This document shows positions 8,301 through 13,342 of a DNA stretch of 15,962 nucleotides, piece after piece. Source of the stretch: an uncultured Oscillospiraceae bacterium (GTDB lineage Bacteria; Bacillota; Clostridia; Oscillospirales; Oscillospiraceae). Both the position numbers and the translations under genes were made by a program. The notes below the pieces were generated by a model. It worked only from the letters and a program-made list of their open reading frames with translations, made no database searches and was not told where the DNA came from. The stretch lies in assembly GCA_900756575.1 (NCBI GenBank), contig CAAEKQ010000073.1, positions 1 to 15,962 of the forward strand, written 5' to 3'. Position 1 is the first letter of the stretch, and the number at the start of each line of letters is the position of its first letter.

Positions 8301-8536
8301 TCATCCTCTTGGGCGTCTTCCGATGCACTATTCTCAGCGATGGAATCATAGTCCTCTGGAACGGAACCTTCCTCAAAGGAAGAAACAGCTTTCGCATCGA
8401 CTGCACTGCTGTCCAAAACACTTTCTGTTGCGGCGCTGTCCTCCATATCTGCCGCAAACACGGCGGGCAGCATCCCCAGAAGGACAGCCAATAACAGCAG
8501 CAGTGCAATCATGCGGATGGGTGTGTTTCGTGTCAT
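5339..8536 (-). CDS. Thioester-domain (TQXA) LPxTG adhesin, 1065 aa
   Basis: This is a pilus tip-like adhesin. The signal peptide is residues 1-29, followed by a very acidic, poorly ordered stretch (about 60-95). The thioester domain (about 118-385) carries Cys163 in AYCIEPN and Gln227 in ATQVLIW, the pair that forms an internal Cys-Gln thioester and captures host or partner amines covalently. Six CnaB/SpaA prealbumin-like domains follow, at about 402-486, 490-583, 586-685, 689-797, 799-887 and 890-1024, most with a strand-A lysine and an E-box (Glu457, 546, 649, 854, 971). The fourth has Gln756 at the E-box position. The sorting signal is LPLTG (1028-1032), then a membrane helix and basic tail. 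AGGAGG precedes the ATG. It is the first gene of the surface cassette, 31 bp after pcfB. Confidence 0.92.
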   Translation of the reverse strand: MTRNTPIRMIALLLLLAVLLGMLPAVFAADMEDSAATESVLDSSAVDAKAVSSFEEGSVPEDYDSIAENSASEDAQEDDDSWDFDDDWDGPCSDDGAPLTRNEVAACASATAIGKTDCVTFPQYTSPTWYCNRYYTDGTHKYGHYFYASVIAYHSMDDEPAYCIEPNTASIAGASYSGYSGNSASSTSYWMYELDATQRCSIQKILAFGYPNRTYGYSWKAEHAATQVLIWEVIMRQRYADIQNCSDYGLYYAVKKTLGDDLYYPYMAILDAISTGISNGSVPSFSGSSSPGTVNLTFNKATNCYEATVTDANGVLSYFTFSYPGVTFTHSGNSLSISVPADSIDNVAGQTITGTSSQLDMDTSNPTIWENSTYQTVLTNGGASNPKAYLTLSYTPPAPETGTLKLIKRVSDSSIGLGGWSFTIQNDATGASVTRTTDGSGNITVSDLEAGTYTVTEQAVSGYVTQPAQTVTLQPGSTSTVTFTNTPLTGGLTVQKSVNYGSLKDFQFRLYGTSTIGKNVDVTVSTNSSGVASFSRIYVGTYTLEELDPGNAYLPVRAKTVTISADSTTGTGSAETISFTNTYKYWHATVTKVDADGATAQGDATLDGAEYTLYRNGTAVKTYTIQNGSFITDSYPCTESNAVYTLKETKVPKGYQLDATVYPLKTSYSHYSEADNHIALTVSDQVITGKIQVSKYARNQVAGTKQPEDGAVFRVWLKSADSYDKAKDSERDMITIGKDGKGVSKDLPYGTYCLQQVSGWTGYDLDETIYEVGIIEHGKTVTADTSGNQLELYNNIWTGKLTIRKVDGDTQEPLANAIFTLTGSDGSKQVAGTDGTGTAFFENLVYGVTYTWTETAAPHGYLLDESSTGTWTVGKHDDSITVTCENKRWPGSISVSKQDADGSPLPSCTFLLEYYDGSQWKPVASRSNDVIAKGYTSTADVQNGQLTTDAQGTVTYEGLWADGETKYRLTEVSAPDGYELLSEPVFEGVIPAEYPEQDVTLEPDETENGTAYFYDLTFTVKNNHIYTLPLTGGRNFPFASLAMLLIATGAFFFVRYGRRKLFHHI

Positions 8537-8567
8537 AAATACCTCCTGTTTTCCTGGAGAAAAGCAC

Positions 8568-9050
8568 TTACAGGCTCCGCTCCATATTTTTCTCCCGGGT
8601 CTTGTCCGGCTTCACTCTGGACTTCTCCTGCTCCAGTTCGCCCAGCACGCTGGCAGCCCTTCGTTTGCCCAGGTTTTTCACCATGAACTCCCGGAAGGCG
8701 GCATTTAGGGCATCGGCATCCCTGGCCTTGAAGAACACGATATAGCGAGGAGGCTGCCGGGATTTATCCTTGGTGATGGCATAGTCGATGCCGTATTTCC
8801 GGGCCACCCGGTGGAAGTCACGGAGATTGGTCTGATCCAGTGGGATGGAGCTGACGCCCTGACCCTGCCCCACCAGCTCTTTAACGGTCTGCCTGCCCTG
8901 GGGCGTTTTAACCTGCTTGGCTGCCTTGGCTGCCCTGGATTTGGAGTGATGGGACTGGTATTTCCGGTAGCCGGTGATGATTGCCCGGAGGGTGAGCTTT
9001 GTGGTGCTGATGGCTAAGTTTACGGTTCGGTTTTCAACTTCTTCTTGCAT
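8568..9050 (-). CDS. pcfB: PcfB-family (DUF3801) conjugation protein, 160 aa
   Basis: This is a small basic protein of the family found next to VirD4/PcfC in Firmicutes conjugative elements such as pCF10. Its exact role is not settled. Seen here: a basic N-terminal half rich in Lys, Arg and Ser (about 30-65, including KSRAAKAAKQVKTPQGRQ), then a conserved core DFHRVARKYGIDYAITKDKS and RYIVFFKARDADALNAAF (about 78-120), and a charged tail. AGGAGG lies 7 bases before the ATG. In related elements virD4 follows directly; here the adhesin, pilin and sortase genes and the plus-strand regulator and toxin genes come between. Confidence 0.8.
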   Translation of the reverse strand: MQEEVENRTVNLAISTTKLTLRAIITGYRKYQSHHSKSRAAKAAKQVKTPQGRQTVKELVGQGQGVSSIPLDQTNLRDFHRVARKYGIDYAITKDKSRQPPRYIVFFKARDADALNAAFREFMVKNLGKRRAASVLGELEQEKSRVKPDKTREKNMERSL

Positions 9051-9117
9051 GAAAAAACCTCCTGCGGATGGATTGGGTCAGCAGAAGGTCAGGGCGGAAT
9101 CCCAAAGAAATCGGTCA

Positions 9118-9465
9118 TCAGGATTTCCCTCCAAAGTCGATGATGCCGCTGAGACTCATAACCTCCACATGGAGCGCCTTGGCGGTGGCAATATCCCGGG
9201 CAATGTCCTCGCAGCAGGGATCACCGCATACGAACAGGCACCAGCATTTGCTCATCAAAGACTTGCACATACCCAGCATTTCCGTCCGGGCCTTGGGGTC
9301 CTCCAGCTTCAAAAAGCAACTGAACATCAGCATGGGGCAAACCGGGGCATAGCCCGCCTGATAGAGCAGCTGACAATAGTTGCTGGCCCGTTCCATCACG
9401 GCGGGAAAATTCTTGTCCCAGGACGTGGACACATAGACCAGCTTGCGGCCTGCATTCTTACTCAT
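9118..9465 (-). CDS. DUF7768/DUF4406-like protein, deoxyribosyltransferase fold, 115 aa
   Basis: The sequence pattern resembles the family related to nucleoside 2-deoxyribosyltransferases: a starting strand LVYVSTSWD (9-17), then ERASNYCQLLYQAGYAPVCP (25-44), a middle helix, the strand CWCLFVCGD (69-77), and EDIARDIATAKALHVEV (81-97). Family members occur widely in phages and mobile elements; their reaction is unproven. The many cysteines (eight) are notable. GGAGGT lies just before the ATG. It is part of the minus-strand series between parB and pcfB. Its TGA shares bases with a following ATG (see findings). Confidence 0.65.
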   Translation of the reverse strand: MSKNAGRKLVYVSTSWDKNFPAVMERASNYCQLLYQAGYAPVCPMLMFSCFLKLEDPKARTEMLGMCKSLMSKCWCLFVCGDPCCEDIARDIATAKALHVEVMSLSGIIDFGGKS

Positions 9466-9503
9466 AACCTACCTCCATTTCATTGTTGTCTACCGACAAT
9501 CTG

Positions 9504-10019
9504 TCAGTCTTTGGGCGCATAGCCCTTGAGCTTCAGCCGCAGAGCATCGCAGGTGCCGTCGGCCTCCAGACAATAGATCGTGTCCCGGCACAGCTGGCAC
9601 ATCCTGCGGATGCGGTAATAGTCTTCAGCGGTCACGGAGCAAATCGTTCCCCGGTCATTGCAGCGGAAGAACCAGACCGGCCCATAGATCAGCACTTCGT
9701 CATCCAGAATGGCCTGATCCGCATCAAAGCCTACCATAAGGCCGGTGTAGACCTCCTGGGCAAAGACGAGATTTTCGGGCATCCGGCTCCCGTCCAGATC
9801 GGCAAAGGACACGATTACCGTTGCTTCATCGGCGGCTGCGGCAATCAGCAGGGGCGCTTCCTCCATTTCGTCCACAGGCATCGCCCCGAGAGATTCCAGT
9901 GCCGCCTGCTTCCAGTCTCGCATGAGCTCCCGGCGCAGCTGCTGAAAGTCTGTGGGCAGCATCATCGGGGAGTGTGCATTTACGGCGGACTGTTCAAACA
10001 GATTCTTCATGATTTCCAT
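9504..10019 (-). CDS. Unrecognised element protein, 171 aa
   Basis: I do not recognise a named domain with confidence. The start is ATG 10019, with AAAGGAG 9 bases upstream; a longer in-frame reading into parB lacks such a site. No signal peptide or membrane helix is seen. The middle (about 60-125) is acidic and strand-rich, for example FADLDGSRMPENLVFAQEVY. The C-terminal part has a cysteine group CQLCRDTIYC (about 142-151) and another Cys shortly after, which might bind a metal. It follows parB after an 85-bp gap that contains a small terminator-like hairpin, and precedes the DUF7768 gene. The position suggests an accessory maintenance or transfer function, without direct evidence. Confidence 0.6.
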   Translation of the reverse strand: MEIMKNLFEQSAVNAHSPMMLPTDFQQLRRELMRDWKQAALESLGAMPVDEMEEAPLLIAAAADEATVIVSFADLDGSRMPENLVFAQEVYTGLMVGFDADQAILDDEVLIYGPVWFFRCNDRGTICSVTAEDYYRIRRMCQLCRDTIYCLEADGTCDALRLKLKGYAPKD

Positions 10020-10049
10020 ACAAGCTATCTCCTTTTTCAAAATGGGTAT

Positions 10050-10077
10050 AAAAACAGCGCCCCGGTTATTTGGGCGC
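10050..10077 (-). terminator. Short terminator or attenuator after parB
   Basis: On the minus strand, GCGCCC (10077-10072) pairs with GGGCGC (10062-10057) across a 9-base loop and is followed by TGTTTTTATA. The stem is only 6 bp but all G-C. It lies 27 bp beyond the parB stop and before the ribosome site of the next gene, so it probably lowers rather than stops transcription into the downstream genes. Confidence 0.5.
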
Positions 10078-10104
10078 ATGGTTAACCGAATATGAATGGT
10101 GTTT

Positions 10105-11031
10105 TCAGCGCTCCATATCGCGCTGACGTCGTTTCTGCCACTGTTCCAGCAGCTTGATGATGGTTTCCTGCATCTGCCGGGGCGTGTAAGACCGGGGAAA
10201 GTACTTCCGCAGCGTGGCGTCCTTGAGGGTGACATTGCCCAGCTCCGGCTTTTTGATTTCGCTCATGATGGTTCGCATAGTGCCCAGGTCCAGGGTTCCC
10301 TCCTGAGTGAGCTTTTTCAGGCGCTGGGCCTGGGACAGCGAGGGGGTGGACTGGGCGTAGTCCATGGCGTCCAGAAGCTCATGCTGCTCCGGCTGGGAGA
10401 GATAGGACAGCTCCACCGCCGGATTGAAGGCAAGCTGCTTCTGATCCACCATGTCCAGCAGCTCGGGAATCAGTTCTGTGAGACGGATAAAACGTTGGAC
10501 GGTTCGGGCACTTTCGTTCGTCCCTTCTGCAACAAGGGCATCTGTCCGCAACTTCGTGCCAAGTTGGCACGAAGTTAAATCCGTGCGCTGTCCCTGATGT
10601 TTCATGGCTTCCAGCTTCATCTTGTAGGCGAAAGCCCGCTCGCTGGGGAGAATGGTTTCCCGCTGCAAATTGGCATCCACCATGGCAATCACTGCCGCAT
10701 CGTCGTCCATATTCCGCACAATCACCGGAATGGTTTTCAGCCCTGCCAGCGCTGCGGCATGCAGCCGCCGATGGCCGGAGATGATCTCATAGCCGCCCTC
10801 TGGCCGGGGCCGGGCAATGGCCGGAGCAAGCACCCCATACCGGGCCACGCTTTCCACCGTCCGCTGCATGGCCTCGTCATCCACTACCTTGAAGGGGTGA
10901 TTCTGAAAGGGGTGAAGTTCTGCCAGCGGAAGATTCTGAATCTTCTCCAGATTGTCCTGACTGCGGGTCTCTTCGGTGGAAAAAATCTCATCGTAGCTGC
11001 TCAAGCTGACGTTTGCGCCTCTTTTCGGCAT
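10105..11031 (-). CDS. parB: ParB/Spo0J-family partition protein, 308 aa
   Basis: This is the centromere-binding partner of ParA. The N-terminal ParB/sulfiredoxin-like nuclease-fold domain (about 34-125) has EIISGHRRLHAA (82-93), the GxRR box that binds CTP in studied ParB proteins, and NLQRE (121-125). A central helix-turn-helix (about 165-185, NESARTVQRFIRL) should bind parS. The C-terminal part (about 270-308) is basic and probably dimerises. Seven bases separate AGGAGGTA from the ATG. The first 44 bases overlap the end of parA, so the two are translated together. Within the coding sequence, codons for residues 153-161 form a perfect 27-bp palindrome (10550-10576). Confidence 0.92.
   Translation of the reverse strand: MPKRGANVSLSSYDEIFSTEETRSQDNLEKIQNLPLAELHPFQNHPFKVVDDEAMQRTVESVARYGVLAPAIARPRPEGGYEIISGHRRLHAAALAGLKTIPVIVRNMDDDAAVIAMVDANLQRETILPSERAFAYKMKLEAMKHQGQRTDLTSCQLGTKLRTDALVAEGTNESARTVQRFIRLTELIPELLDMVDQKQLAFNPAVELSYLSQPEQHELLDAMDYAQSTPSLSQAQRLKKLTQEGTLDLGTMRTIMSEIKKPELGNVTLKDATLRKYFPRSYTPRQMQETIIKLLEQWQKRRQRDMER
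10550..10576. repeat. Perfect 27-bp palindrome inside parB, candidate parS
   Basis: The arm AACTTCGTGCCAA (10550-10562) and its exact complement (10564-10576) flank a single central G. It encodes TSCQLGTKL, so protein constraint alone would not be expected to produce a perfect palindrome. ParB binds palindromic parS sites, and in Bacillus subtilis a parS lies within spo0J itself, which makes this a good centromere candidate. The sequence differs from the chromosomal parS consensus, as expected for a plasmid-type ParB. A transcript hairpin is the alternative. Confidence 0.6.
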
Positions 11032-11812
11032 CGCTCAGTACCTCCTTTGTGAGGGCGCGGTAGGCATCGGCCACCTTGCCCCTGGGATCATGGGCAAAAA
11101 TGCTTTTGCCCTCTGCACTGATTTCTTCAGCCCGGACGGAACGGGGAATCTCTGCATCAAACACCCGGAGTTTTCCACCGTAGGTATCCCGGATTAGACT
11201 GCTGATGTCCCGGCCATAGTTGGTGCGGCTGTCCACCATGGTCAGAAGCACGCCCTCAATCCGCAGCTTGGGGTTGATCTGCCGCTTGACCCGGTTGATG
11301 GTGCCAAGCAGCTGTTCCAACCCTTTGGCCGAGAGGTACTGGGCCTGTACCGGGATGATGACGCTGTCCGCAGCAGCCAGAGCGTTGACCGTCAGCATCC
11401 CCAGACTGGGGGAGCAGTCGATGAGAATGAAGTCATAGTTCCGCTTCACGGTGTCCAGATACTGCCGGAGAATGGTCTCCCGGCTCATGGCGTTCACCAG
11501 GGAAACTTCCAGACCGGAGAGCTCGATATTGGCTGGCATCAGTTCCACACCCTCGGAATTCCGGAGAATCCCCAAACCGGAAGGGATGGACTGTTCCCGC
11601 AGAATGCCTGCCAGCACATCCGAGATGGTGGGCGAGAGCTCGTCAGGCCGAGGATAGCCCAGACTGATGGTCAGACTGCCCTGGGGGTCAAAGTCCACCA
11701 GCAGCACCTTCCGGCCCGAGGATGCCAGGCCAACGCCCAGGTTTTCTGCGGTGCAGGTCTTGCCAGTGCCGCCCTTCTGGTTGACGATGGCGATTACAGT
11801 TGGTTTTGACAT
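10988..11812 (-). CDS. parA: ParA/Soj-type partition ATPase, 274 aa
   Basis: This ATPase drives segregation with ParB. It has a deviant Walker A, KGGTGKT (13-19), with the signature lysine; Walker A' VLLVDFDPQG (36-45); and Walker B FILIDCSP (128-135). The length is that of the short ParA type with no N-terminal DNA-binding domain, so autoregulation through ParA's own helix-turn-helix is not expected. AGGAGG lies before the ATG. It overlaps the end of the replication initiator by 19 bases and the start of parB by 44. The rep-parA-parB overlap chain implies one transcript and a plasmid-like or circular-intermediate life style. Confidence 0.95.
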   Translation of the reverse strand: MSKPTVIAIVNQKGGTGKTCTAENLGVGLASSGRKVLLVDFDPQGSLTISLGYPRPDELSPTISDVLAGILREQSIPSGLGILRNSEGVELMPANIELSGLEVSLVNAMSRETILRQYLDTVKRNYDFILIDCSPSLGMLTVNALAAADSVIIPVQAQYLSAKGLEQLLGTINRVKRQINPKLRIEGVLLTMVDSRTNYGRDISSLIRDTYGGKLRVFDAEIPRSVRAEEISAEGKSIFAHDPRGKVADAYRALTKEVLSDAEKRRKRQLEQLR

Positions 11813-12726
11813 GAATTTGCCTCCTGTGGATTTTGGCTCTGGGCCATATCGTGGTTGACCCGGAGCTGATAGTAGGTGTCGATGGTATCCGGGGCGTTGT
11901 AGATCACCGCCAGCAGATACTGCCGAACGTCCTTAATTTGGGTGGTGGTCTTAGTCAGGCCGTCCATGACCATGCGGATGTGATCGGCGTCCAGCTTCAT
12001 GAATTGGGACTTGACCACGGCGGTTGGCATGTTCTGCTTCCGGACGCGAACGGTAGGCACATCGGTTAGCAACACGCTGAGAATCAGGCTTTTGATTTCC
12101 TCCAGCATTTTCTGCTGGAGGGGATATTCCTGCCGCAGAACCTCCAACTGAAGCTGACCATCCAAATAGCGATCATAGGCATCGCGCTTCGCTTCATATC
12201 CTTCGTCCAGAATAGAATGACTCGAATTAAGATTACTGGATTCAGTCTTGATTAGATTCGTATTGATTCCTGATGATTTTTGAGATTCTGGAATGATGAT
12301 TTCCGCAGACTCTGGAATCTCGTTTTTCATCATTCCAGATGGATGATTTTCATGATTCTGGATTGCTGATTCTCGAGGTGCTTCGCAGAAGTTCTTTACA
12401 TAGATCAGATTTGGCTTTCCCAGGCCCTGACGTTTTCGCTCGATCAGCCCCGCTTTTTTCTCAAGCTCCCGGAACAGGGCGGTTGCCTTCTGCGGGCCGC
12501 AATTTAAGGACTCCTGCACATCAGCCAGGGAGAAAATGATGAACACACGATTCTGGTCATCCACCCATTTGTTTTTGATGGACAGGGAGACCCGATCCAG
12601 CAGCAGTCCATAGAGTACCTTGGCGTCGGTGGAAATGTCCCGGTAGCGGTCATCGGTGAACAGGAGCTTCGGAATTCGGTAGTAGGCGTATTGGCTGGCC
12701 TGCTCGGAATAGATATAATCAAGCAT
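11794..12726 (-). CDS. RepA_N-type replication initiator with DUF6017-like C-terminus, 310 aa
   Basis: The N-terminal domain (about 1-110) matches the RepA_N winged-helix family: YYRIPKLLFTD, STDAKVLYGLLLDRV, then VQESLNCGPQKATALFRELEKKAGLIERKRQG. A polar, Asn/Ser/Glu-rich linker (about 120-170) follows, coded by AT-rich repetitive DNA. The C-terminal part (about 175-300) resembles DUF6017, common in initiators of Clostridia mobile elements. ATG 12726 is preferred over ATG 12732 because GGAGG lies 8 bases before it and only 2 before the other. First gene of the maintenance operon; it overlaps parA. In RepA_N plasmids the origin lies within the rep gene, which fits the repeats seen here. Confidence 0.88.
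   Translation of the reverse strand: MLDYIYSEQASQYAYYRIPKLLFTDDRYRDISTDAKVLYGLLLDRVSLSIKNKWVDDQNRVFIIFSLADVQESLNCGPQKATALFRELEKKAGLIERKRQGLGKPNLIYVKNFCEAPRESAIQNHENHPSGMMKNEIPESAEIIIPESQKSSGINTNLIKTESSNLNSSHSILDEGYEAKRDAYDRYLDGQLQLEVLRQEYPLQQKMLEEIKSLILSVLLTDVPTVRVRKQNMPTAVVKSQFMKLDADHIRMVMDGLTKTTTQIKDVRQYLLAVIYNAPDTIDTYYQLRVNHDMAQSQNPQEANSCQNQL
12206..12364. repeat. Iteron-like repeats within rep, candidate replication origin
   Basis: The core CTGGA in the context GATTCTGGAAT recurs at 12231, 12284, 12308 and 12354 on the plus strand, and inverted at 12206-12213 and 12332-12340. From 12284 on, the sites (12284, 12308, 12332 inverted, 12354) are 22-24 bp apart, about two helix turns. GATGATTT occurs at 12272, 12295 and 12342 with the same phase. 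The stretch is far more AT-rich than the flanking gene. The order of repeats suggests initiator binding sites. Confidence 0.5.
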
Positions 12727-12799
12727 AAACATTACCTCCGGTCAAGTTTCTGTGGCTGCTTCGTTTTCCTGAGTCGTATATCACCCCCTGTAAACAGAA

Positions 12800-12845
12800 A
12801 TAGCGCCTGTCCTGCGGGAGTGGAGCCGTGCAGGACAGGCGCTAT
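12800..12845 (-). promoter_or_regulatory. Perfect 16-bp hairpin in the rep leader
   Basis: ATAGCGCCTGTCCTGC (12800-12815) pairs fully with 12830-12845 around a 14-base loop. On the minus strand it lies about 75 bases before the rep start and is followed by TTCTGTTTAC, a T-rich but interrupted tail. It could insulate the element from outside transcription, or act as an attenuator that limits rep expression and so copy number. No antisense promoter is evident. Confidence 0.6.
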
Positions 12846-12915
12846 GTATCAGGTCAATGAATGAATTCTTGCAAAATGGACGGGTAAACGCGAAATTGTA
12901 TACAAAAGGAATTTG

Positions 12916-12944
12916 TGACGAAAAATGTTTCGTCATTTTGACGA
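12916..12944. repeat. TGACGAAA inverted repeat cluster
   Basis: TGACGAAA (12916-12923) and TTTCGTCA (12928-12935) form an 8-bp inverted repeat, and TGACGA is repeated at 12939-12944. This gives three alternating half-sites in 29 bp. It overlaps the only plausible rep promoter, so it may be an operator. The same half-site pair appears in the leader of the ene-reductase gene at 15357-15434. Confidence 0.45.
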
Positions 12945-13047
12945 ACAACCCATTTATCAGCTAAATATGGATTTTGAAAGAAATAAATGGAATATATATC
13001 ATGATAATTCAATTTAATGGGCCGAATCTGTAAGTATATGTTATTTT

Positions 13048-13149
13048 TCAATATGAGGTCGGAACATCAAGGTCGGCCGCAGCCTCCATCTTGAACTTGT
13101 CCAGAGCCTCGCGGGCCTCGGGTACCACTGCATTGTTGTTGGATTTCAT
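13048..13149 (-). pseudogene. Alpha/beta-type small acid-soluble spore protein, truncated
   Basis: Small acid-soluble spore proteins coat and protect DNA in the dormant spore. The start is ATG 13149, with GGAGATG upstream. The N-terminal half fits the family: MKSNNNAVVPEAREALDKFK, then MEAAADLDV, the region where the germination protease cuts. After DVP only three unrelated residues and a stop follow, leaving 33 residues instead of the usual 60 to 90. The second conserved block (GSVGG, MVKKMI-like) is absent. The break coincides with the change to AT-rich DNA on the rep side, so the gene was probably cut by integration of the element or by a deletion. Confidence 0.75.
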
Positions 13150-13342
13150 GATACACATCTCCTTCATTTTTACTCGGCAATACCAAAGGATTTGTGGCGC
13201 TCGCAGAACTTGCATAGCGTGGATGAAATCATTCGGTATCGCGGCGGTCTTTGCGACCATCCATATTGTTGCCGGAAACGAAAAAGATATGATTTGTAAT
13301 ATTATGAAACGGACGTTAAAATTGGATGCAGTGTAATGGGCC

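Larger units (their letters stand above)
12733..13047. other. Gene-free, AT-rich end region of the element
   Basis: No convincing gene. A 65-codon open stretch on the minus strand has only a TTG start and no ribosome site. The region holds the rep leader with a 16-bp hairpin (12800-12845), a clustered inverted repeat of TGACGAAA (12916-12944), and a run of A+T up to the broken spore-protein gene. A possible rep promoter overlaps the repeat: TTTCGT, 17 bp, TACAAT on the minus strand (about 12928 down to 12900). It is weak and not certain. Confidence 0.5.

Noticed and set aside
3878..8494. Long open frames on the plus strand opposite the pilin and adhesin genes
   Set aside because: They are mirror frames of GC-rich coding DNA. 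They have no fitting ribosome sites, and the minus-strand proteins have full domain and sorting-signal evidence.
9118..9465. Toll/TIR-like NADase defence protein
   Set aside because: The strand and helix pattern resembles the deoxyribosyltransferase-like DUF7768 family better, and no defence partner gene is adjacent.
10550..10576. Intrinsic terminator inside parB
   Set aside because: There is no T run on either side, and termination here would destroy parB expression.
12800..12845. tRNA or small structured RNA gene
   Set aside because: A single long stem-loop without cloverleaf arms or conserved T-loop. No tRNA or rRNA signature was seen anywhere in the window.
12854..13051. A 65-codon open stretch on the minus strand in the AT-rich end region
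   Set aside because: It has only a TTG start and no ribosome site, begins inside the broken spore-protein gene, and its composition follows the AT-rich DNA. Not supported as a gene.
13150..13260. N-terminal extension of the spore protein to 70 residues
   Set aside because: The family begins near the MKSNNN start, which has GGAGATG before it. The extension is not protein-like and contains the untranslated leader.
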